This document shows positions 9,203-17,528 of a stretch of DNA of 41,334 nt, in pieces (position 1 is the first letter of the stretch; each line of letters opens with the position of its first letter). Source of the stretch: Treponema sp. Lineage in GTDB: Bacteria; Spirochaetota; Spirochaetia; Treponematales; Breznakiellaceae. A program made the translations under genes and the position numbers. Below the pieces are notes generated by a model. The model did no database searches and was not told the DNA's origin. It saw only the letters and a program-made list of their open reading frames with translations. The stretch lies in the NCBI GenBank assembly GCA_009788065.1, contig WQSF01000011.1:1-41334 (forward strand), written 5' to 3'.

Positions 9203-10311
9203 TTTTGTTCTGGTTTAATTAATGTTTCTATATTTCGTCCTGCTGATACAAAAAGTTCACTTATGGTTTCCCTTATAATTTTTCTTTTTGATTCTTCTAC
9301 ACTGCTTAAAGATTTTAATACGCGCCCTGTGATGGAAAACCACGAAGTTTCCAATTCGGCAGTTGATTGTATGTTTGCCATGCTTAATATATGGTAAAGC
9401 GATTCTATAAATTGTTCGCGCTTTTCGTTATCGATATTTTCGAGCCATCCGCGCAAAGTGTTATTAATAAATTTACTGCTGACGGTGGCTCTTTCGGCGC
9501 GGACTAAATCGTTATACGTTACTTCCCACGAATAAAGATTATGCTGCATAATACCGTCTTCATTGCTTTTTATAACAGTAGTGTCCGCTCCGTGATCCAT
9601 AAACATTCCTATGATAGACGCCTGCGGCACGAAGAATTGAATCCTGTTTCTTATTTCTTTAAAATTCTTGCTTGATAAAAAATTATCGTTAAAACCCGGA
9701 GCGTCGTTGCAATAAATGTTTTTTATGCGTTTTTTTATCTTGTTATCGCAATTAGCGGACGCGTAAATCGCGAGATTACCGCCTTTTGAATGGCCGCCCA
9801 CGCGAAGGCGATTCCTAATCATCGGAGCCATTTTTTCGAGGTATTTTACGGCTTCGATCTGTGAAGGAATTACATCTTTAAAACACATATTAAAATCTTC
9901 TTTCCATCCGACAATGGAACAGTCTGTTCCGCGAAAGGCGACAAATGTATAGCCGTCACTTATGTGGATGCAAACTGCTGAAAATTGAAGTTCGCGCCTG
10001 GCATCGACATGGTTAACATATCCGAAGAGCTGGCAGTCTCCAAAACGTCTTGAAGATCCGAGCGCTCTTATCAGTTGATGATCTTCTTTAAATATCGACG
10101 ACAGTTTAAAACCCGGCTCTTTAATTTTTTCATTGTAAACTCTGACAGCCAGATCGATGCTGATTCCCTCTCTTTCTTCAGGCGACGGAACAATTCCGTC
10201 TAATGTAAGATATGCCAACTGCGAAAGAATTATATTATCTACAGGGTTAAACGGAGAAACATTAAAATCAAGGTCGCCCCTCCATTCAATATAATCAAAC
10301 AATCCTGCCAT
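9199..10311 (-). CDS. DUF2974 (Mbeg1-like) alpha/beta-hydrolase family protein
   Basis: YTFVAFRGTDCSIVGWKEDFNM, RVGGHSKGGNLAIYAS (GxSxG-like), NDAPGFND. The ORF-track start at 10536 is trimmed to MAGLFDYIEWRG at 10311. ATGA overlap with the downstream gene. Confidence 0.75.
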   Translation of the reverse strand: MAGLFDYIEWRGDLDFNVSPFNPVDNIILSQLAYLTLDGIVPSPEEREGISIDLAVRVYNEKIKEPGFKLSSIFKEDHQLIRALGSSRRFGDCQLFGYVNHVDARRELQFSAVCIHISDGYTFVAFRGTDCSIVGWKEDFNMCFKDVIPSQIEAVKYLEKMAPMIRNRLRVGGHSKGGNLAIYASANCDNKIKKRIKNIYCNDAPGFNDNFLSSKNFKEIRNRIQFFVPQASIIGMFMDHGADTTVIKSNEDGIMQHNLYSWEVTYNDLVRAERATVSSKFINNTLRGWLENIDNEKREQFIESLYHILSMANIQSTAELETSWFSITGRVLKSLSSVEESKRKIIRETISELFVSAGRNIETLIKPEQK

Positions 10312-10360
10312 ACTTGTATATATATCATAAATAATATAAATGATAAATAGGAGAAATTTT

Positions 10361-11773
10361 TTGGACTTAAGGCATTCAATGACGGGTTTAGAACCTGCGG
10401 TGCGAAGCTCTCCGATAGATACGCCCGTTACGCTGACCCCTGTAGATTGGAATAATAAAAAACTTTTTTCGCTTCTTTGGCCGCTGATTATCGAACAGCT
10501 TCTTGTTGTCATGATCGGAATTGTAAATATGGTCATGGTAAGTTCTGTCGGCGAACATGCGGTGTCCGGTATTTCTCTTGTTGAGACTATTAATTTTTTG
10601 ATTATTACATCGTTTAACGCGATTGCGACAGGCGGTTCTGTAGTTGCGAGCCAGTATCTCGGGCGAAAGGAGGAGAAGAACGCCTGCAGTTCCGCAAGAC
10701 AGCTTGTTTATATAAGTGTTATTATCTCGGTTGCTTTGATGCTGGTAACTATTTTTACACGCAGTCTATTGTTAAGAGGCATTTTCGGCAACATCGCGGA
10801 TGATGTAATGCGCAGCGCAAATATTTATTTTCTGTTCATTGCTCTTTCCTATCCTTTCCTCGCACTTTATACATCCGCCGCGGCATTGTTCAGATGTATG
10901 GGAAATTCGAAAGTTCCCATGAGAGCGGTAATTATTTTAAATATCTTTAATATTGGCGCAAACGCGCTTCTAATATATGGTTTTAAACTCGGCGTTGCGG
11001 GAGCCGCGATGTCTACGTTTTTTGGCAGAGTAATTACCGCCGTTATATTAATCCGTCTTTTAATAAAGGATAAAACAAGAATTATAAATCTGAGCGGTTT
11101 AAGAAATGTTAAAATTGAAGGTTCGATGATTAAACGCATTTTAAATATCGGTATCCCGAGCGGTCTTGAAGCGTCGATGTTCCAGGTCGGTAAGATATTG
11201 ATAACAAGAATATTCACGGTGTTCGGGACAGCCGCCATTGCGGCTAACGCTGTGGGAGCGACGATTAATTCTCTTGCTTTCATGCCGGGAAGCGGATACG
11301 GTATGGGGCTTTTAATAATTGTGGGGCAATGTATAGGAGCGGGGGATTATCTTGCCGCAAAACGGTACACTAAAAAAATTATGCTTCTGTCGTATATAAC
11401 ATATTTAATTATTAATATTAATATTTTTATTTTTATGAAACCTATAATCGGGATATTTAATTTGTCAGAGCAGGCGGGAGAGTATTGCGTGTTGTTTCTG
11501 AGGGTTCATTGTATAACGTCCACTTTATTCTGGTGTCCGTCTTTTGTGCTTCCGAACGCTTTAAAAGCCTCGGGGGACGCGCGTTATGTGATGATTGTCG
11601 CTGTAAGTACAATGTGGATTGTAAGGGTTTGTTCAGCGTTTTTCATGACATTTACTCTCGGTTTCGGACCTGTCGCGGTGTATCTTGCGATGGGCGCTGA
11701 CTTTCTGTTCCGGGGGATTTTCTTTTTAAAACGCTGGCTTAGCAACAAATGGATAGAAAAGAAAGTAATATAA
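10361..11773 (+). CDS. MATE family efflux transporter
   Basis: About 12 TM helices; LFSLLWPLIIEQLLVVMIGIVNMVMVSSVGEHAVSGISLVE is typical of MATE. The ORF track starts at 10340, but GGAG (10350-10353) precedes a TTG at 10361; ATG at 10379 is an alternative start. Confidence 0.88.
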   Translation: MDLRHSMTGLEPAVRSSPIDTPVTLTPVDWNNKKLFSLLWPLIIEQLLVVMIGIVNMVMVSSVGEHAVSGISLVETINFLIITSFNAIATGGSVVASQYLGRKEEKNACSSARQLVYISVIISVALMLVTIFTRSLLLRGIFGNIADDVMRSANIYFLFIALSYPFLALYTSAAALFRCMGNSKVPMRAVIILNIFNIGANALLIYGFKLGVAGAAMSTFFGRVITAVILIRLLIKDKTRIINLSGLRNVKIEGSMIKRILNIGIPSGLEASMFQVGKILITRIFTVFGTAAIAANAVGATINSLAFMPGSGYGMGLLIIVGQCIGAGDYLAAKRYTKKIMLLSYITYLIININIFIFMKPIIGIFNLSEQAGEYCVLFLRVHCITSTLFWCPSFVLPNALKASGDARYVMIVAVSTMWIVRVCSAFFMTFTLGFGPVAVYLAMGADFLFRGIFFLKRWLSNKWIEKKVI

Positions 11774-11787
11774 CAGCGGATTTATTT

Positions 11788-13362
11788 TTACATTAAAGGT
11801 GCGAATATTCTGAGTCCGTCCTGAATGAGACTTTGGAAAGCGTTGCGCGAACATTCTTTTAAGGTTATTTCCTGCGAAGCCGGAATGGTTTTTAAAAAAT
11901 CTTCCTTTACAGCGGCAACGGTTTCGCTCGCGTAAATCAATACGCCGCATTCAAAGTGAAGATACAGGCTTCTAAAGTCAAGATTGGTTGTGCCGACAGT
12001 CGCCATTTTATCGTCAGAAACAAATGTTTTTCCATGGTTAAAACCGGAAGTATATTCGTAAACTTTCACGCCTGCCTGTATTAGCCTGCGGTAATAAGAA
12101 CGTGATGTAATCGCGACTATTAACTTGTCCCAGCGGTGAGGAGTGATTATGCGCACATCAACTCCGCTTTTCGCTGCCAGTGTTAACGCGGATAAAAGAT
12201 TGTCGTCTACGATCAGGTAAGGGGTGTTAATATAAATATATTTCTTAGCCTGATTAATAATTTGAATGTATACATGCTCGCCCACATTTTCTATATCGAT
12301 GGGGCTGTCCGCGTAAGGTTGTACATAACCCCATGATTCAAAACCTTCGACAACGCCTTCCTGCGTATGTTCAATTACGTTTTCTTTCCACGGATAAAAT
12401 GACTCATAATCGTCTTTATGTTTTAAACCAAGGTTCCACATCTGAAGGAAGATCAAAGTAAGCGACCACGCCGCGTCCCCTTCGATCATAATCGCGGAAT
12501 CTTTCCAGTGTCCGAAACGGTCAATCGCGTTGATGTATTCATCCGCAAGGTTTAAGCCGCCAGTAAACGCTACCTTGCCGTCTATCGATATTATTTTTCT
12601 GTGGTCACGGTTGTTTTGAAGCGATGAAACAATCGGCCTGAATTTATTAAAAATATATGTTTTAATTCCTTTCTTTTTAAGTTTTGCGGGAAAATCGGGC
12701 GGCAGGGTGAAGAAACAGCCCATGTCGTCGTACATAACCCTGACATCAAGACCTGCCGCCGCTTTTCTTTCCAATATCGTTATTATTGAATTGAGCATTA
12801 TTCCTTCTTTTAATATAAAGAATTCCATAAAAATATATTTTTGGGCTTTTTCAATTTCTTCCAGCGCTCTGTAAAAAAATGATTCGCCTGAAGGAAAAAA
12901 TTCCTGTCTTGTATTCCCGTAAACAGGGAAGCCGGCGTATTCCTGTAAATAATGAGCCTGAGAGCTGAAATCGGGATGAATATTGATAAGTTCATTAAGT
13001 CTGTTTCCGGGAAGAAAAAACGCGTCCTTGCTTGCGGCAATATTTCCAAAAAGAGCTTTCCTTAATTTTTTCGGGTTAGACCAAATATTTAGAATGATAT
13101 ACATTATTCCTCCAAATAGAGGAAATAGAAGAATTAAAAAAATCCATGTAATCTTAAAACCGGCTTTTTCATGTTTATTTATTATATAAATACTTACAAA
13201 GATGCTTAAAATCGAAAGAATCCAATATGAAAATTTCAGGTACATGCCTGTTCCGGCTATCAGAAAGAAAAATATTATAATTTGAGCGAGAAGAGACAGG
13301 ACTACAAGAATCCTTCTTCTAAAAACGAATTTATAACCGTGCTTTAAATTCTTTTTAATCAC
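11788..13362 (-). CDS. cls: Cardiolipin synthase (PLD superfamily), GTG start
   Basis: Two HKD motifs: HRKIISIDGKVAFTGGLNLADEY and HGKTFVSDDKMATVGTTNLDFRSLYLHFE; two N-terminal TM helices. Confidence 0.93.
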   Translation of the reverse strand: MIKKNLKHGYKFVFRRRILVVLSLLAQIIIFFFLIAGTGMYLKFSYWILSILSIFVSIYIINKHEKAGFKITWIFLILLFPLFGGIMYIILNIWSNPKKLRKALFGNIAASKDAFFLPGNRLNELINIHPDFSSQAHYLQEYAGFPVYGNTRQEFFPSGESFFYRALEEIEKAQKYIFMEFFILKEGIMLNSIITILERKAAAGLDVRVMYDDMGCFFTLPPDFPAKLKKKGIKTYIFNKFRPIVSSLQNNRDHRKIISIDGKVAFTGGLNLADEYINAIDRFGHWKDSAIMIEGDAAWSLTLIFLQMWNLGLKHKDDYESFYPWKENVIEHTQEGVVEGFESWGYVQPYADSPIDIENVGEHVYIQIINQAKKYIYINTPYLIVDDNLLSALTLAAKSGVDVRIITPHRWDKLIVAITSRSYYRRLIQAGVKVYEYTSGFNHGKTFVSDDKMATVGTTNLDFRSLYLHFECGVLIYASETVAAVKEDFLKTIPASQEITLKECSRNAFQSLIQDGLRIFAPLM

Positions 13363-13369
13363 TAATTCA

Positions 13370-13398
13370 AATATATACAGGAATTGCGGAAATCACAA
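13370..13398 (-). promoter_or_regulatory. Putative promoter of cls
   Basis: On the minus strand: TTGTGA (13398-13393), N17, TATATT (13375-13370), then the GTG start 7 nt later; no SD. Confidence 0.5.
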
Positions 13399-13424
13399 GG
13401 AGAAAGCGTTAAAAACAAATATGA

Positions 13425-14093
13425 TTAAACAGGCCATGGACCCGCGCCGTTTCGCAGTAATTTAATCTCGTCTTCGCATAAATTAAGAATCGTTGAAAAA
13501 ATGCGTTCGCGTTCTTCTCCAGAGTCTAAAATTAAATCCAGACCTTCGATCTCTTCTAGCTCCCAGCCGCTTTCAAAAAGTTCGTCTTCAGGAATTGACG
13601 GAAGTTCGGTGTCATTTTCTGTTTCATTGTCAGAAAACAAATCGTCGATTCCCGCCATGCTTCTTTTTGCCGTTATCGAGTAAAGAGGATGTTTAAGCGT
13701 TTCTATAAGGCGGATCGGAACCTGATAATCGGGAATACGCACTCCAAGTTCGTGTCTGCGGATATCCAGAAATTTTTCAGTGTGGCAGAGGGTTTTTAAA
13801 ATGAACACATATGGTCCCGGGCAAAGCCTGTTAATCAGTCTGAAGCGCGAATTATCCAATTTGACCACTTCCACAAACTGAGAAATATTTGAACATAAAA
13901 GCGTAAAATGACGTTCGTCCCTTTCACCTGAAAGCCTCCTTAATTTTTTAACGCCTTCCTGGGATTTAATTGAGCATACAAGACTCCAGCTTGTGTCTGT
14001 GGGAAGCGCGATAAGTCCGCCGTTTTCAAGGATACGCACGGCTTTAGCCAACACTCTGTCGTCAATATTGGAGGGAACTATGTATTCAATCAT
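13425..14093 (-). CDS. Sua5/YciO/YrdC-family protein (YciO-like)
   Basis: NGGLIALPTDTSWSLVCSIKSQEGVKKLRRLSGERDERHFTLLCSN, LCPGPYVFILK, ELGVRIPDYQVPIRLIE. Confidence 0.85.
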   Translation of the reverse strand: MIEYIVPSNIDDRVLAKAVRILENGGLIALPTDTSWSLVCSIKSQEGVKKLRRLSGERDERHFTLLCSNISQFVEVVKLDNSRFRLINRLCPGPYVFILKTLCHTEKFLDIRRHELGVRIPDYQVPIRLIETLKHPLYSITAKRSMAGIDDLFSDNETENDTELPSIPEDELFESGWELEEIEGLDLILDSGEERERIFSTILNLCEDEIKLLRNGAGPWPV

Positions 14094-14096
14094 TTT

Positions 14097-14543
14097 TTAC
14101 GGCACCCAAATTAATTTATCTGGAGCTGATTCTTTTATAAAAATATTTTCATATCGTCCTGAATGAGATAAGGATGTTTTTTCAGGAAAATAAGTCTGCA
14201 TAAAAAACCATACAATGTCAGCCATAATGTTTGCGGAATCTGTAGGCGCATAACGGTACCATATTTCTTTTTCTTCAAGGATTTTTTTGGCTTTTTCGTC
14301 GTTTGCGCATAATTCAGGATCTGTTATGCGCCTTAATTCGCTTCTTAAACCGCCGTAATTTGTCTGCCCTACGAAAAATAAACGCAGTCTTTCGGTTTCG
14401 TCCATCCAGTAAATTTCAAAAATACCGGCTAATGTCGGCACTTTTGAGTTGATGTCGTACCGGTCCGCTTTGGCGAGCGCAGACCATTGTACGGTGTAAT
14501 ATGCGTCTTTGCCTTTCTCTTTTACGGTTATTCCGCAGTCCAT
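14097..14543 (-). CDS. Hypothetical protein, possibly a degenerate GIY-YIG-like fold
   Basis: 148-aa ORF, 3 bp upstream of the Sua5-like gene; segment AGIFEIYW...LFFVGQTNYGGLRSELRRI. Confidence 0.6.
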   Translation of the reverse strand: MDCGITVKEKGKDAYYTVQWSALAKADRYDINSKVPTLAGIFEIYWMDETERLRLFFVGQTNYGGLRSELRRITDPELCANDEKAKKILEEKEIWYRYAPTDSANIMADIVWFFMQTYFPEKTSLSHSGRYENIFIKESAPDKLIWVP

Positions 14544-14575
14544 ATTTTACATTACCATACAAAAATAATATTTAC

Positions 14576-14602
14576 TATACAATAAATATTGATGATTGTA
14601 TA
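14576..14602. promoter_or_regulatory. Perfect inverted repeat TATACAAT-N11-ATTGTATA, candidate activator/operator site
   Basis: TATACAAT at 14576-14583 and ATTGTATA at 14595-14602. Confidence 0.5.
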
Positions 14603-14709
14603 AAAAATAATACACTTTTAACGATTTTCCTTAATAACGCTAACCGGTTTAAATATTTAATTCCTTATCTGGCAAAGAATTACACTTTTATTATTGTTAA
14701 TAATTACGC

Positions 14710-14726
14710 TTGGCATGATATTTGCT
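14710..14726 (+). promoter_or_regulatory. Putative sigma-54 (-24/-12) promoter upstream of a sigma-70 family gene
   Basis: TTGGCATGATATTTGCT against consensus YTGGCACGRNNNTTGCW: one mismatch. GG (14712-14713) and GC (14724-14725) are separated by exactly 10 nt. Confidence 0.6.
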
Positions 14727-14768
14727 ATAAAATATTTGCTATTTTATACGAAATGGCAGGGAGGCAAT

Positions 14769-15614
14769 ATGCGTAATAAAACATCAAAATCTGGCGATAG
14801 TCTGCTTGACACATATTTTAAGCAGATAAAAGTGTTTCCCTTGTTAACATTCGATGAAGAACTGGAATTATCAAGGCAAGTACAGGAGGGTAGCGAGGAT
14901 GCCGCGCAAAAATTGGTTAACTCTAATTTAAGGTTAGTTGTAAAAATCGCGGCGATGTACCATTCCAGAGACGTCTCTTTAATGGATATTATCCAGGAAG
15001 GCAATATAGGGCTTATGCACGCGGCCAAGAAATACGATTACCGCAAGAATGTGCGTTTTTGCACATACGCATGCTGGTGGATACGGCAGTTTATCAGCCG
15101 TTACATTTCCAATTCAAAACACCTGATAAGACTGCCTCAGCGCAAAGAGGAAACACTGCGCAAAATCCGGCATACATATCATCTGTTAAGCCAAAGTATG
15201 ATGCATCAGCCGAAAAGCGCCGATATCGCGAAAGAACTGGGCATTTCTGTACAGGATGTTGATTCTTATTTTAACATCGCTTCTGAATCACTTCCTTATG
15301 AATACGCCGCCGACGATACTGCAAGCTCTGTGGATCTTCATGAAGATTATACTTACTGCCCGGAACGCGATTTTATGAAAAAAGCGTCCAGGGATAATAC
15401 ATTGCGCCTGTTGAATAAATTGATGGACAGGGAAAAACGCATTATAAGCTATCGTTATCAGTTGAATGGCTGTGAATATTTTACGCTCAGGGAAATCGGG
15501 GTTAAAATGAATATATCCCCCGAAACAGTACGTCAGATTGAAAGACGCGCTCTTAGAAAAATCAGATGCCATGCTGACGATCTGAAAGAATACTTATATG
15601 TTGAGGCGATTTAG
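14769..15614 (+). CDS. Sigma-70 family RNA polymerase sigma factor (no region 1.1; group 2/3-like)
   Basis: DTYFKQIKVFPLLTFDEELELSRQVQEG (1.2), LRLVVKIA..DIIQEGNIGLMHAAKKYDYRKNVRFCTYACWWIRQFISRYI (2.1-2.4), FTLREIGVKMNISPETVRQIERRALRKIR (region 4 HTH). SD GGGAGG upstream of the ATG at 14769 (track start at 14694 trimmed). Confidence 0.92.
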   Translation: MRNKTSKSGDSLLDTYFKQIKVFPLLTFDEELELSRQVQEGSEDAAQKLVNSNLRLVVKIAAMYHSRDVSLMDIIQEGNIGLMHAAKKYDYRKNVRFCTYACWWIRQFISRYISNSKHLIRLPQRKEETLRKIRHTYHLLSQSMMHQPKSADIAKELGISVQDVDSYFNIASESLPYEYAADDTASSVDLHEDYTYCPERDFMKKASRDNTLRLLNKLMDREKRIISYRYQLNGCEYFTLREIGVKMNISPETVRQIERRALRKIRCHADDLKEYLYVEAI

Positions 15615-15616
15615 TA

Positions 15617-15622
15617 TATAAT
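15617..15622 (+). promoter_or_regulatory. TATAAT -10 box immediately upstream of the RNB gene
   Basis: Perfect TATAAT followed by GTATAA and then ATG at 15629. No convincing -35 at 16-18 nt spacing. Confidence 0.4.
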
Positions 15623-15628
15623 GTATAA

Positions 15629-17524
15629 ATGCATGGTTTTAATGAAGGCGCTTTGGTCATTTACAAAGGTAAACCTGCAATTGTAAATGAGCGGACAGAA
15701 AATAAATTTACTATTTCGTTAAAAGACGGCTCATCTGTAAAGGTACGCGATAAAGATATTGAACTCCTTCATCCAGGACCTGTTAAAAGTTTTAATTTTA
15801 TCGAAGAAAACCACCTGCCGCCGTCCGTAGTCAAAGAAGTGTGGGAACTGCTTTCCGGTGAAAGTGAATCTTTATCTTTAAAAGATTTAACAGCTTTTAT
15901 TTTTAATGAATATACTGCGAAAGCCGCATACAGCGCCTATCTTCTGCTCTGCGACGGTCTTTATTTTTCCGGTTCTATCGACGTAATTTTACCGAGGAGT
16001 AAGGAAGATGTGTTAGCTGAAGAAACCAAACGCGCTTCTGTACAGCGCGAAACCGGCGAACGCTCGCAGTTCTTAGACAGACTGAAGGCATGTTTAAAAA
16101 AACCTGCGGAAAATAAAATGCATGACGATGACGCGCGGTATCTTCAGGATGTTGAAGCTCTCGCTTTTGGAAAAACAGCAAGAAGCCGCACAATGAGAGA
16201 TATCGGACTGGGTGAAACTCCCGAAGACGCGCATTCACTTCTTTTAAAAACCGGTTTTTGGACAGGGATGATTAATCCGCATCCAAGCCGATTCGGTCTT
16301 TCGCTTGCCACCTCCACTGTCTGTCCGTCTTCATCAAATAATAATGATTCTGTGAATCGTAAGGATTTAACTCACCTTGCCGCGTACGCTATCGACAGCC
16401 CGTGGAGTACCGATCCCGATGACGCTGTTTCGGTAGAAGTATCTCAGGCAGGCATTTCTTTTTTGCTTTATGTTCATGTCGCAGATCCGTCTTCGCTTAT
16501 CGGATTTGACAGCCCTGCGGAAAAAGAAGCGCGCGACAGAGGCGCGACCCTATACCTTCCCGAAGGCGTTTCGCGCATGTTAGCCGACGAATGTATTCCG
16601 ATGTTTGCGCTGGGCATTTCAGAAAAATCTTTGGCGCTTACTTTTCAGCTCTCGATTAATGAAAATGGTATAGTAACTGATACGGAAATTTATCCTTCGA
16701 TTGTTAAAGTACAGCGTTTAACATATGAAGAAGCGGATAAAATGATCGACGCGCAAACGGATTCAAGCTCAAAAGCGCTGGGGATTCTTTATAATCTGTC
16801 AAAATTATTATTTGAACGCAGAATTTTCCACGGAGCGGTTAATATCGAACTGCCGGATGTAAACATTACCGTAAGAGGCGCGGAGGTTACAATCGATCCG
16901 ATAATTGAATACCGGTCTTCCTTTATGGTAAAAGAATCGATGATCGCGGCAGGCGAGGGCGCCGGTACATGGGCGGCTTCGCGCGCTCTTCCGTTTCCGT
17001 ATATCAGCCAGGAAGTTGAAATACAGGGCAAAGTTGCAGGCGGTCTTGCAGGTTCTATTCAGCTTCGTAAATGCATGAGGCCGCGAATCCTCTCCGTTAA
17101 ACCGGGAAGGCATCAGGGGCTTGGACTAGACACTTACACGCAGGTGACAAGCCCGCTGCGCCGTTACACAGATCTTTTATCTCATTTACAAATCCGAGCT
17201 GTCCTTAGCGGCGGCAAACCTCTATCCGCCGATGAAATTTCTGCGCGGCTTGGTTTCAGCGAAGCCGGTGTTGTCGCCGCTGTTCATGCGGAAAGAGCTT
17301 CCGACAGTCACTGGAAAATGGTTTATCTGTCTGATAAAAAAGAATCGTTGTGGGATGCTGTCGCTGTTGAAAATAAAGGCAGGTTCTGGGCTGTAATCAT
17401 TCCTGCTCTTGCGCTTGAAGCTCAAGTAACGCTTCAAAGAGATGTTGCGCTTAACGATAATATTAAATTAAGTTTAAAATCCGTGAATATTGCAAAAGGG
17501 GAAGCTGTGTTTCAACAGTGTTAA
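15629..17524 (+). CDS. RNB-domain (RNase II/R family) ribonuclease
   Basis: AIDSPWSTDPDDAVSVEV catalytic Asp cluster, YVHVADPSSLI, ARDRGATLYLPEGVSRML, TQVTSPLRRYTDLLSHLQI. Confidence 0.92.
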   Translation: MHGFNEGALVIYKGKPAIVNERTENKFTISLKDGSSVKVRDKDIELLHPGPVKSFNFIEENHLPPSVVKEVWELLSGESESLSLKDLTAFIFNEYTAKAAYSAYLLLCDGLYFSGSIDVILPRSKEDVLAEETKRASVQRETGERSQFLDRLKACLKKPAENKMHDDDARYLQDVEALAFGKTARSRTMRDIGLGETPEDAHSLLLKTGFWTGMINPHPSRFGLSLATSTVCPSSSNNNDSVNRKDLTHLAAYAIDSPWSTDPDDAVSVEVSQAGISFLLYVHVADPSSLIGFDSPAEKEARDRGATLYLPEGVSRMLADECIPMFALGISEKSLALTFQLSINENGIVTDTEIYPSIVKVQRLTYEEADKMIDAQTDSSSKALGILYNLSKLLFERRIFHGAVNIELPDVNITVRGAEVTIDPIIEYRSSFMVKESMIAAGEGAGTWAASRALPFPYISQEVEIQGKVAGGLAGSIQLRKCMRPRILSVKPGRHQGLGLDTYTQVTSPLRRYTDLLSHLQIRAVLSGGKPLSADEISARLGFSEAGVVAAVHAERASDSHWKMVYLSDKKESLWDAVAVENKGRFWAVIIPALALEAQVTLQRDVALNDNIKLSLKSVNIAKGEAVFQQC

Positions 17525-17528
17525 AATT

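Noticed and set aside
14501-14776. 91-aa ORF spanning the sigma-gene upstream region
   Set aside because: AT-rich low-complexity translation overlapping the regulatory region; the sigma gene's own SD/ATG and frame are clear.
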